64,000 nt of DNA from the NCBI GenBank assembly GCA_030522415.1, contig CM060113.1, forward strand, positions 15,738,151 to 15,802,150, in the 5' to 3' direction. The position numbers were made by a program, and so were the translations under genes. Positions 33,338 through 44,703 of the stretch are shown here, in pieces. A model generated the notes under the pieces. It did no database searches. It saw nothing but the letters and a program-made list of their open reading frames with translations, and was not told the origin of the DNA. This DNA is from Channallabes apus (taxonomy: Eukaryota > Chordata > Actinopteri > Siluriformes > Clariidae). The stretch's first letter is position 1, and every line of letters starts with the position of its first letter.

Positions 33338-36300
33338 ATTCAGGGCTATTTATGATGGAGACACCTTTTTACGTTTTAAATATGAAAAACCTCCGCTGCG
33401 TGTATTCATTCACAGGCTGCAGCGCGCGCACAGAGAAATAGGAGACTGTGGTGTATGAGTGGATTGGAGAGAAGAGAGCTGTTCAGTTACTATAAAATAT
33501 ATATATATATATAAACATAATATGATCTTTTTGAGTTATAATGTTTTTTTTAATTATTCATAAGAAAACCTTTCAGTTTTGTAAATATTCTAGTTATACA
33601 GATGTCGCCATTAAAAACCTGCGTTTCGAGAAAAGGGATCCCGTGACTTGCCGCGGCTTTGCGCGGCTGCGTGCGGGAAACTGTGAACATGCCCTTCATT
33701 ACCTGTAGGGGGCAGTCGTGTTTCAGTCTGAAGTATTGTGTGTCTACTGAAGCCGAAAATGTGTGCAAATTAAACTGCGCATGCGTGTTTGGAGTCGCTG
33801 TGTATCAGTCGGTTGGGAATCATCACGGAGGTTACAACACGGTGTGGCTGCAGCTGGAGTTTGTCGTGTTCGAGGTAAGTTTAGCTTTCTTTTTTGGATG
33901 TGATTCTCGCTTTCATGACTCCCAATTAATGTTCATCTTAATCTCAGGACGTACAATTAGCAATTTCAGTTTTTAATAGTGTGGAGATTCACAAAACACC
34001 GTTTTCGTGTAAAAACCTGAACCTACGGAGCCCCCATGGGTCCTGTGGTAAATAAATAAATAAATAAAATAATAACGAACCGAGCGCGCGGATTAATACA
34101 CCGAGATGTGTGTTTCTTACCCCCACCCCGAGTGAAAACGGCGTGTTCAGACAAAGCCTCGCCAGTTAGATGCCATTTCTGAACAAACTGAGTCGTGTGT
34201 GTTAAAGCATTAAATGGTAAAAGAGCACTAGCAATAAACGTTTTTTTTTCTGAAGCCGAACTTTATTAATGAGTTACGAGTAAAGAACCTGTACATATGT
34301 TCATACAGTATTGACAGCAGCTCTAATTTACTGCGGTAAAGCCAGCCGCGGTTCAGAAAAACACGGTCAAGCCAGCCGCGATTGATTTTAGTGCGCGCGC
34401 ATATTACAGCGATTACGGTAGTTTCATGAACAACACAGAGAGAATGCCCCATATCTGAAAAATGCTGCAGTAAAATAGTTTCATATGTGGTGTGTATATA
34501 GTATGGGACGTCCTGAATAAGAACTGATCATTGTTTTTTTTCTGTTTCAGTCTGAAGTATTGTGTGTCTACTGAAGCCGAAAATGTGTGCACATTAAACT
34601 GCGCATGCGTGTTTGGAGTCGCTGTGTGTGCCCGCGCTGTGTACAGTATCAGTCGGTTGGGAATCATCACGGAGGTTACAACACGGCGTGGCTGCAGCTG
34701 GAGTTTGTCGTGTTCGAGGTAAGTTTAGCTTTTACACTTATTAGAAATGGGGTCTTTATACCCCTTTGAAATGTAATAATGCCCCATATCTGAAAAATGC
34801 TGCAGTAAAATAGTTTCATATGTGGTGTGTATATAGTATGGGACGTCCTGAATAAGAACTGATCATTGTTTTTTTCTACTTTTTTTTTTATCATATAATG
34901 TGTGTACATTATATGGGATAAAAACTGACCATGGCGTTTTATACTTACTAGAATTAATTTTTTCATAGGTCTCTGAAGTGAAATAAAGGCATTTTATTTA
35001 AATTTTTTTTCCCATTGTGAACATTTGTTTATTTGACCTCTCTTCCAAAGCAGACATTAATCCTCATTATAGAAAACATTCATTGAAGAATAACTGCTAC
35101 TTTTGAACAGTAAAACAAAATAAAAATCAATTCTGGTATTTAGAAAGACTAAATACATTATTTTGTCTGTTTTCTACGAATTCTGCTGTAACTTATCTAC
35201 ATAAAACAATTATTTGAATGGTGAATATTTAAGAAAAATATTGTAACAGACAACCGTCAAAGTCACCAATAAATAACACGGATATTAAAGCAGAAATGCA
35301 AATATCTGTTTCTAACGGTGTCAGAAACTTTTTGTTAGTAGCACTGCTTAACATGCTTGATGCCTTCCTCTTTTGTAATTTGCTTTGGATAAAGGCCTAA
35401 ATGTAGTTGTACGAATAAAAGATTATGTAATGATACAATGTAAATATTTTCACAGAAACAAAGCGTAAAGATGAGACGTGAATCTGAAGAGGATCTCTTT
35501 GATGATTGCCTGGTAAAGCATTGTTTTCTTATTAATTATACAATTTATTAATACCTTGAATATAGTGTTTGTTGTATTGGACAGAAGCATATAAATGCAA
35601 ATGAATATATAAATATGAGTAATTATTGAACGAATTTTCATGTTTGGACTAACCCTTTTAAATACAAACTCAGCATTCATCATAGGATTTCCTGACACTG
35701 TAAAGCCATCTCATGCCATGTTTTACTGATGCAAGATAAAGCAATTTAACCCAAGTTTAACAATATGAAGTATATGAAGTGATGGTCATTTTTTTATTAT
35801 CATTTATTTTTATTATTATTTTTTTCTCAATGAAGTCAGCACAGGTTGAAGCAATTCAGATTTTTTTTGCTTCTAAAAAAATAAATGATTTATTTTCTTG
35901 TAAATTTTATGCAGGGGGACAGACGAAGTGACACCTTCTTAAAATCCTTGTCGTCCGTGCTGTTGAAGGGGAAGAACCGGTTGGTGTATCCATAATCCTT
36001 GAAGGAGAGGCTATTTTCAGAAAGTTCTTCTAGAACTTGATGGGATTAAGCTATCACCAAAAGTGCAAGCTTTAAAGATGAAGTTATCATCTTAAAACAT
36101 TTGATTTGGCTTGACTACAAGTGTTTACATGTTGTGTTTACATGTTCAGCTTAAAATGTTTTCATGCATTAAGGTTTCAATGGCATATTTTTAAGTGCAC
36201 TAGTCCAGAGTGCTGATTTGAAAGTTGCAACTTCACTGCTTCAGAGGGCTATTACGTTTTAACGTTTATTCTACAGTTTGTTTAAAGTATTTTCTGCTGC

Positions 36301-37249
36301 ATTTTATTTCTAAATGAATGCTGTATTTTATTTATTTATTATTTTACACAATTTTGTTTAAAACAAGTATTTCAGGCCCTGGTGCCGTGCAGTTTTTTTC
36401 TATGGATGCAAAATTTAGCTGAATGCACTTTTATTAAAAAGACAACTTGGATCTAGACTGTGAATGTCACAAATATTTGGTAATGTTGGTGAATAAACTG
36501 TTTAATTATATTTTAGTTGTGTGATTTATGAAAGATATAGATGAAATAATTACTTAAGTTTCTTTCCAAAACATAAATTAGCAATGTTTACATTATTATA
36601 GGGAGTAATATAAATTTATAAAACCAAGTAAGGGAAAATCTCACAAAACAAAATGATAGTAATTTCATAAAATCAAGGTTCCTGCTGATACAACAATGCA
36701 TTAACTTTAGATTTATTTAAAATAATCAAGTAATTTGTGCATTAAGTATAATTATGTAACTTTTACTTGATTTATTTTATTGTTAATTTAATTAAATAGA
36801 TTTTTACCTGACAATTACTGGTGAGTTTGTTTGTAGCATGCAGTAAAGTGTATGTGACACAAAAATATATATTTGTAATATCGTGCAATCTCTGCTATCC
36901 GCTAGCAAACTTGAGCGATTCTTTTATTTTTTATGTAATATAAAGTATGTTTACAGTATAAACTTTCTATGTACGGGTCCAATCAGAAAAATTTAACCAG
37001 AAAACAGCATATTACATTGATTACATTGTCCTGAGGCTGGACAATGGAATAAACTGTGGGATAAACTGTAGAACTGAACAGAATTTTTTTTTCCATGTGA
37101 CTTGAAAAGCCTTCCATCTAGTTAAATATAAATATTAAAACTCTGATCATGTTATCTAGTTTAATTTCGTGTTTTCGCTACATAAATAAGACAGTAGGTT
37201 CTCTATTCAACCCCTTAAAATTTCAAATGTAATCTAAAAATGGCCTAAA

Positions 37250-37843
37250 AATGGACAGTGGTTTGCTGGCCTTTGCTATTTTAAATGAAAGCATAAAACT
37301 GACCTTGGTACTTGACTCTTGAATGGCAGTTTGACAGTGAAAAAAACTTTGCTGAGCCTTCAAATTAGCTGCAAACTTCTCAGCAGCAGCTTCCTGTTCT
37401 TTTGTTGACAGCTTGCTAGCATAGTTAGCGTGCTTTGTGGCAAAGCGACGGCTAATATTATACTTTTTAAAAACCGCCACAGTTTCTTGGCATATCAGGC
37501 AAACAGCAGATGATCGGTGTTCAATGAAAAAATATTTAGTTGTCCTTATTGAACACTCGACATACTTTGTTCACTTTCCTTTTCTTGGGTCGGCTCATCT
37601 TCATAGAGGGGCGGTGGGTCAAAAGGTAAAGTGCAAACGTGGAGTAATAGGCCTAGGTTTCACCTCAACAAAGCCAATATATCTAGAGTGTGCTATCTAG
37701 TGAGGAAACATCAGAATTGCAGGGGAAATAAAACATTAACAAGGTTAATTTATTGAATTTTTTCAAGTTTGGCGGGCCGAATCAAAACATTTAACGGGCC
37801 GCATGTGGCCCCCGGGCCGTAGTTTGCCCATGCCTGATCTAGA
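37250..37843 (-). mobile_element. Truncated hAT element in unit 2
   Basis: Same as 31478-32187 but lacking about the first 135 bases. It starts at the junction near 37250 (ATGG/ACAGTGG) and ends at the normal hAT end followed by ATCTAGAC. Confidence 0.8.
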
Positions 37844-38871
37844 CTGTGAATGTCACAAATATTTGGTAATGTTGGTGAATAAACTGTTTAATTATATTTT
37901 AGTTGTGTGATTTATGAAAGATATAGATGAAATAATTACTTAAGTTTCTTTCCAAAACATAAATTAGCAATGTTTACATTATTATAGGGTAATATAAATT
38001 GATAAAACCAAGTAAGGGAAAATCTCACAAAACAAAATGATAGTAATTTCATAAAATCAAGGTTCCTGCTGATACAACAATGCATTAACTTTAGATTTAT
38101 TTAAAATAATCAAGTAATTTGTGCATTAAGTATAATTATGTAACTTTTACTTGATTTATTTTATTGTTAATTTAATTAAGTAGATTTTACCTGACAATTA
38201 CGGGTGAGTTTGTTTGTAGCATGTAGTAAAGTGTATGTGACACAAAAATATACAGTATATTTGTAATATCGTGCAATCTCTGCTATCCGCTAGCAAACTT
38301 GAGCGATTCTTTTATTTTTTATATAATATAAAGTATGTTTACAGTATAAACTTTCTATGTACGGGTCCAATCAGAAAAATTTAACCAGAAAACAGCATAT
38401 TACATTGATTACATTGTCCTGAGGCTGGACAATGGAATAAACTGTGGGATAAACTGTAGAACTGAACAGAATTTTTTTTTCCATGTGACTTGAAAAGCCT
38501 TCCATCTAGTTAAATATAAATATTAAAACTCTGATCATGTTATCTAGTTTAATTTCGTGTTTTCGCTACATAAATAAGACAGTAGGTTCTCTATTCAACC
38601 CCTTAAAATTTCAAATGTAATCTAAAAATGGCCTAGCTTGTACAGGCTACTATACGCTCATCAGCAGTCGGCGCCCCGCTGTAACCAGCAGATCAAAGGA
38701 GCAGTTATCGGCTGACACGTAGCCTTCTGAGCTTGGAGACCCACAGAACCCCCACTGTAATTCCCCCATCTCACCTTTCATTCACATAAGGTGTGAAGTT
38801 ATCAAACCGGTTTCCGGTAGAATTGGGGGTTTTTAAAACAAACGAGCAGGCGTCTCTGCCTAAAATGTTTT

Positions 38872-38873
<2 letters not shown>

Positions 38874-38952
<79 letters not shown>
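38874..38952. repeat. CT then TA microsatellite
   Basis: Unit 2 counterpart of 33250-33333. A pure TA run also fills 39122-39194. Confidence 0.9.
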
Positions 38953-38956
<4 letters not shown>

Positions 38957-39119
38957 ATTCAGGGCTATTTATGATGGAGACACCTTTTTCCTTTTTACGT
39001 TTTAAATATGGCAAACCTCCGCTGCGTGTATTCATTCACAGGCTGCAGCGTGCGCACAGAGAAATAGGAGACTGTGGTGTATGAGTGGATTGGAGAGACG
39101 AGAGCTGTTCAGTTACTAT

Positions 39120-39196
<77 letters not shown>

Positions 39197-39283
39197 ATAA
39201 TAATATGATCTTTTTGAGTTATAATGTTTTTTTTAATTATTCATAAGAAAACCTTTCAGTTTTGTAAATATTCTAGTTATACA

Positions 39284-39694
39284 GATGTCGCCATTAAAAA
39301 CCTGCGTTTCGAGAAAAGGGATCCCGTGACTTGCCGCGGCTTTGCGCGGCTGCGTGCGGGAAGCTGTGAACATGCCCTTCATTACCTGTAGGGGGCAGTC
39401 GTGTTTCAGTCTGAAGTATTGTGTGTCTACTGAAGCCGAAAATGTGTGCAAATTAAACTGCGCATGCGTGTTTGGAGTCGCTGTGTATCAGTCGGTTGGG
39501 AATCATCACGGAGGTTACAACACGGTGTGGCTGCAGCTGGAGTTTGTCGTGTTCGAGGTAAGTTTAGCTTTCTTTTTTGGATGTGATTCTCGCTTTCATG
39601 ACTCCCAATTAATGTTCATTTTAATCTCAGGACGTACAATTAGCAATTTCAGTTTTTAATAGTGTGGAGATTCACAAAACACCGTTTTCGTGTA
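39284..39694 (+). repeat. Duplication stub (third partial unit)
   Basis: Only the first 410 bases of the unit: the GC-rich exon-like block with its GTAAGT donor. It is framed by two copies of a stretch beginning ATTATTCATAAG (39235 and 39695). Confidence 0.75.
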
Positions 39695-39990
39695 ATTATT
39701 CATAAGAAAACCTTTCAGTTTTGTAAATATTCTAGTTATAGTGTGTTATGTTTTTCTTTAGGTTAAACGGTTTTGAGAATTAGACCATACAGCTAAGATA
39801 AATATTATGTCGTTGATTGATAAAATCTGGATTAAGAATAATTTATTTTATTTAATTTGTATTTTTCACCCCCCCCCCCCCCTGAGGGATTGCCACCTTA
39901 TTGTGGTCAGGGGGTTTGCGTGCCACAGTGACCTTAAGAGCTATACCAACGGAAGCTTAGTCTTTGGAGGTGGGGGATGCATGTTGAAAT
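39695..39990 (+). repeat. Local duplication with RTE-like LINE 5' fragment, copy 1
   Basis: Matches 41351-41640. It contains a C14-like run (about 39869-39882) and CTGAGGGATTGCCACCTTAT, which I recognise as the start of a fish RTE-type LINE. No coding part follows. Confidence 0.55.
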
Positions 39991-40250
39991 GCAGACTTTT
40001 TAACCCAAGACTATATAAGTTTTTACAGTACTTGGATAAGGGGGAATCAAAAACTGCTCCCAAAAATGTTTTACTGCAAGTTTGAAAAACCCACTCTCAC
40101 ATAACACACACACAAATTATTTGCAAACCGGTTTCGCTGACACTTTGAGTGTAATTCATAAATTTACTGAACATATTCAAATAAACACACCATACGGCAA
40201 ATAAATCATCTCAAAGCGTTTATTTTTTGGGTCATAAATGCAGTGTTCAT

Positions 40251-40808
40251 TTACATTCCTGTGTGTCCACCCTGATTTTTAACCACTACTGGAAGGACTT
40301 TAAACAACCTATGTATGTAATTATTACATGCCTCTTCTGTAAGGACCTCAAACCAGAATTTTTCAATGGCAGTAATTAAATCGGATTTTATAGTCGGTTT
40401 TGCTTCTTTTTGAATGTAGTCTTTCAGAGCATGCCACACCATCTCAATCGGGTTCATGTCAGGAGACTCGGCGGGTGTCTTCACCCAGTTAATTCCCTCT
40501 TCAGCGATCACTTTTCTTGCAGCAGTGTGCTTCGGGTCATTGTCCTGGAAAAAACGGTGATGAATACCGAAGGTTTTCTTAATGTATGGGGCAGCGGTTC
40601 CTTTTATAATCTCCTCTTCGAAGAAAGACCTGTCCATTATTCCTTCAAAGATGGCAATAGGTCCTGGTCCACGTCTAGAAATGGCTCCCCAAACATGAAT
40701 TTTAACAGGATGTTTCGGCTTGGGTTTGAACACTCGTCTCCCTTTTTTACAAAAGGACATTGTGGCAAAGCGATCCAAAGCCACCGTAGTTACGGTGACA
40801 ACATACAC
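40251..40808 (-). pseudogene. Tc1-like transposase, C-terminal half
   Basis: A different Tc1 family from A-C. It keeps [18 protein letters not shown] and [11 protein letters not shown] (second Asp and the Glu), so the DDE core is partly present. The N-terminal DNA-binding domain and the first Asp are missing; sequence stops matching near 40800. Inverted ends were not found. Confidence 0.85.
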
Positions 40809-40829
40809 TTATCAACTTATCCACATAAA

Positions 40830-41350
40830 GATGCTCATATTTTTTACCCTAGTTTCATTTGGTTTTACGCGATTTCATGTATTATTTGTGTGTGTCTGTG
40901 TGTGTACAGTGTGTGTGTGAGTGCGAGAGAGTGAGAGCGCGTGCGCGAGAGAGGGCTTTCATGCTGATGTATTCAAGGTTACTAAAACCTGGCTTACTAC
41001 CTATAAAAAATATTTCAATTTAACTCATGGGTCTCAATCACAGATGACACGACAAATTATATACTCTGAAACGTTCATTTGAACATTTAAAATGTTAATA
41101 CAAAAATACAAAAACATGAATACTAATGTTATCATGGTGTAAATTATTAACATTAGGTTAGGTCCTGCCCTTAATTAATTCATATTATAATTACTTTTAC
41201 ATAGTATAGTTACTGGACTGACATTACCAAAACTAGCTATTTGATTTAGCCTTTCTAAAATCAACCCATATATCATTTATAATCAGAAAACATAAAACAT
41301 ATTATGATCTGTTCAACAGCCCATCTGTTTTAATTTAGTTTGTATTTTTT
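40830..41350. other. Unassigned
   Basis: TG and GA-rich simple sequence at about 40890-40950, otherwise AT-rich with no gene. ACACTTATCAACTTATCCAC at about 40804 recurs at about 49186. Confidence 0.45.
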
Positions 41351-41495
41351 ATCATTCATAAGACAACCTTTCAGTTTTGTAAATATTTTAGTTATAGTGT
41401 GTTAAGTCTTACTTTAGGTTAAACGTTTTTGAGAATTTGACCATCCAGCTTAGATAAATGTTATGTCATTGATAAAATCTGGATTAAGGATATTT

Positions 41496-41571
<76 letters not shown>

Positions 41572-41640
41572 TTAGTTTCCCCCTGAGGGATTGCCACCTT
41601 ATTGTGGTCTGGGGGTTTGCGTGCCTCAACACAATTCAGC
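41351..41640 (+). repeat. Local duplication, copy 2, with TA microsatellite
   Basis: Second copy of 39695-39930; a pure TA run (41499-41563) takes the place of the diverged middle. Confidence 0.6.
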
Positions 41641-42860
41641 AAATACAATACTGTTACTATACAGTAAGGCCAGGTAAAAACAGTGCTCGAACATGATGCC
41701 CCCCTCCCCCACCCCGTGTTGTCTGGTCTAGAACGGCGCTGGCTCTGACCGTCTTTTGTCTTGTAAATGAGTATTCTCACTCACCTTCCAATCCCCCCAG
41801 CGCACACACTCTGTTTGTACTGTAAACTGTACTGTAACTGTGTTTGCTAGGGCACTTGGTTATACACAGTACTTTAATGTATGGAACACTTACTTAACTT
41901 ACTGGTTTGGTTTAAATATCGCTTATTACCTTATTCAACAAAATAAATTCATTATTAACGTATTGAAGTATTTTAGTTAAGGACAAAAACTGTGCTTGTG
42001 TTTAGAACTGCTGAACAGCCGAAAACACACACACACCCATCCCCCCGCCAAAAACACACACGCACACACAGAGCAATTAACACCATGTCCTACTCAGGAG
42101 TGGAAGGTGAGAAACCTCAATGGAGAATACCAAGTTTGTCGTTGCTCTTTTGGAGTTCTTAAAACCCAAAACATTTATTTATACTGAGAAAAAATTATTA
42201 TGGGTCACAATCACAAACACAAATACATATAATCAAGTGTTTAACTGGTTTCATTTGTTTCTATGATCAATAATTATTATTATTATTTTCAGCCCAACTC
42301 TTTGACTATTTAAAACAAAGTTGTGTCCCATTTTTTGCCCATTGAAGTTGTTGGTTCAACTAAACAATTTTTAAATACCCAAACAATCCCCCAAAATTAA
42401 AACACGCAAAACATGACTTTAACAATTCAATTTATTCTTCCAAAACTAGTCAAAGTTAAAACAGTAATTTATATAAAACAGATGAATACATGTTGTCTTT
42501 TTGCTTAAAGTTCATTAAACAACCCGGATACACCAGCTGCTTATAAGTCTCTATCTATAGTCCTTTTACATTAAAATAAAACATTTTCAAATATCAAAAC
42601 TATTACATATTTGTTATTAATAATGTTATTACTTAACAGTTTAAGTCTTTGTTTCCCCCAAAGTACTGTATCAGACATTTTGCAGTTCTATGTTCAGAAT
42701 ATACAGTAGACCTGATCAAACATCATTCTAAAGCTGTCGGACTGTGACGTCATCGCTACCGCAGATCAGTTCATCAACTTGTAATATATACATTTTAGGA
42801 ATATATTAACATGTGCAGACATTTAAGGGTGCGCTGCCCTCTCTTGCCCCTGCGTAGAGC

Positions 42861-42930
<70 letters not shown>

Positions 42931-43251
42931 TATATAAATACACATTTGGAATCTGCATCTACATTTTCTGTTACAAGTATAGAATTAGGTTCAGCTGAGA
43001 CTCATGATTAATGGTGTTAGGGTACTTATGTAGTGATAATTAGTTTCAGCCAGATCATTAAAACTAACAATGGACTATGACACTCTTGAGAGGGGATATG
43101 AAGGTGTTATTCATTTATTTATTCTCTACAAGGGTGCGAACAACAGTACAGACCAAACTATAACTCTCTCTTACTACTATAAAAATTCTAGATATAAACA
43201 AACAAAATACAGCTTTTTTTCCTCAGAGGTAAACGGAAAAGTGAAGTTGTT
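41641..43251. other. Unassigned, with AC and TCTA microsatellites
   Basis: No gene. (AC)n at about 42862-42897 runs into (TCTA)n to about 42931. The last 80 bases (43170-43251) recur at about 48640-48720, so the gypsy element landed in a local repeat. Confidence 0.5.
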
Positions 43252-43634
43252 TGTCATACACTCTCAATCTGCGCCCGGCACTAGGACCCGGAAGTAAGAC
43301 GGGCACAAAACCAGGAAGTATAAAAGAGGTAAACAAACGATGGCTTACCGCTCAGTCATTGAGTTCGGCCCATGTCAGCTCCAGCTATCGTTTCAGCAAA
43401 CCGTGAGTACTCACATGTTGGTTCCGTTTGTCTTTGCTATTGTGTGTGTATTTTTAGGACGCGGGTTAAATTTGTGTTTTTCCCTTGCTCCGCTTTTGTG
43501 AGAGTCCTTAAACTAAATCGCGTGGTTATCCTGCCTGCTCGCTTCTTTCCGCGTTTGGGTTTATCCTCCACGCTACATTGGGCTAACCGCTAAAGCTACG
43601 TCTTCTGGTCACCTCAGGTTAGTCCATCTAGACA
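43252..43634 (+). repeat. 5' LTR of the gypsy element
   Basis: TGTCATACAC...GACA, 383 bp. TATAAAAG at 43319-43326. The predicted RNA start is near 43350. Confidence 0.95.
43319..43326 (+). promoter_or_regulatory. Gypsy LTR TATA box
   Basis: TATAAAAG, 31 bases before the segment GCTCAGTCATT (43350-43360) that is complementary to the primer site. Confidence 0.75.
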
Positions 43635-43635
43635 G

Positions 43636-43646
43636 AATGACTGAGC
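43636..43646 (+). promoter_or_regulatory. Self-priming primer-binding site
   Basis: AATGACTGAGC, one base after the LTR, is the exact complement of GCTCAGTCATT at 43350-43360 in the LTR, which sits where RNA should begin. It includes the gag ATG (43637). No tRNA-type TGG site is present. This matches the self-priming scheme known from Tf1. Confidence 0.7.
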
Positions 43647-44681
43647 CCTCCGCGGTAAACCCAGCGGATTATGCGAGTCTCTGCGACGTTGTAGATCAGC
43701 ATGCGGCGCTAATCAATCAGCTAACCGGGGATCTCGCTTCTCTCCGCCGCGAGGTCGCTGAGCTCAGGCGGGAGAATACGGATCTCCGCGCAGCTGTTGA
43801 TGGCGTCACTGCTCGATCGCACGCCGCGGAGGCCGCGGCGCCGCATCCCCCCCCCCCTCCTTCTGATTTTTCTTTCTCTACCAGAGAAGTGGAACGGCAC
43901 GGACGGGAAGTGCAGCGTTTTTCTGACAGCTCTCGATCTGGTGTTTGAGTTTAATGCCACCAAGTACTCCACCGATCGCCTTCGCATTGCTCTTCTCGTC
44001 TCGTTGCTAAAAGGGCAGGCAGCAGAGTGGGCCACGGCAGTTTTACAGGCAGATACAGATACCGCCCACTCTTACAATGAGTTCACCCACCAACTCAAAC
44101 TCACTTTCGAACATCCAGCGGGCGAGGTGGAGACCGACACCAGACTTTATCACCTGAGGCAGGGAGGATTGCCCGTGAGCCGCTATACGGCCGAGTTTCG
44201 CACTCTCGCCGTCCAAACAACGTGGGGCGATGCAGCACTCCGGACATCCTACTACGAGGGACTGGCTTCTCGAATTAAGGACGAACTAGCCGGGCGAGAA
44301 CTTCCTGCGACCCTAGAGGGCCTGATCCAACTCGCTCTCCGGATCGACCAGCGCCTCCTCTCTCGCCCGAGGCCAGCCCCTCGCACCCTGCCACCTGCAC
44401 CCACCTTCGCCGTCACCACTTCACGACCAGCACCCGCCTTCACCGTCACCACTCCACGTCCCGCAGACTCCGCCACCTACGCCACCCCGGGACATGTCGG
44501 TTCTCCACCTCCTGCCGTGGTTGACACCGGAGCCGGGGAACCCTTGCAACTAGGATGCGCCTCCTTGACCGCTGCAGAACGGGAGAGACGCTTCCGTGAA
44601 GGCCTCTGTGCCTATTGTGGGTCAGCTACACATCACAGGGCAACCTGCCCTCTCAGACCGGGAAACGCCCAGGCCCGGTGA
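43637..44681 (+). pseudogene. Gypsy gag, one frame break
   Basis: Starts ATG 43637 with a coiled-coil-like part (DLASLRREVAELRRENTDLR). The frame changes around the C run at about 43846-43858: the first frame ends at 43948, the second carries PEKWNGTDGKCSVFLTALDL and the capsid-like rest. A CCHC knuckle (CAYCGSATHHRATC) is near the end; stop at 44679-44681. The Ala/Pro-rich stretch near 44.4 kb is internally repetitive. Confidence 0.85.
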
Positions 44682-44703
44682 GAGGAGAGAGATACTCGCC
44701 GGG
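44660..44703 (+). promoter_or_regulatory. Predicted -1 ribosomal frameshift signal
   Basis: GGGAAAC (44660-44666) lies in the gag frame as G GGA AAC. After 7 bases comes a 9-bp stem, CCCGGTGAG (44674-44682) with CTCGCCGGG (44695-44703), one G-U pair and a 12-base loop. Pol is in the -1 frame and gag stops at 44681. Confidence 0.75.

Larger units (their letters stand above)
27960..33600 (+). repeat. Low-copy tandem duplication, unit 1
   Basis: Starts GATGTCGCCATT, also the start of unit 2 (33601), the stub (39284) and, inverted, the fourth copy (56708). The first 280 bases are GC-rich and end in a GAG/GTAAGT splice-donor-like site (about 28243), resembling a promoter and first exon; a similar frame is kept in all copies but the protein is not recognised. 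Nested insertions: MITE 28698-29196, solo LTR 30119-31084, hAT fragment 31478-32187. Confidence 0.8.
33601..39283 (+). repeat. Low-copy tandem duplication, unit 2
   Basis: Matches unit 1 closely but lacks the solo LTR. The MITE keeps its left end (34330) and lost its right end; part of the first exon-like block is repeated at about 34545-34725. The 3' half is doubled: 36455-37245 repeats as 37845-38632, with a truncated hAT copy (about 37250-37843) between them. This looks like unequal exchange between a copy with and a copy without the hAT insertion. Confidence 0.75.

Noticed and set aside
38802..39035. ORF with YIYIYIYI and RERERE repeats
   Set aside because: Translation of a compound TA/CT microsatellite.
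41463..41780. Two ORFs rich in Ile-Tyr
   Set aside because: Translation of the TA microsatellite at 41499-41563.
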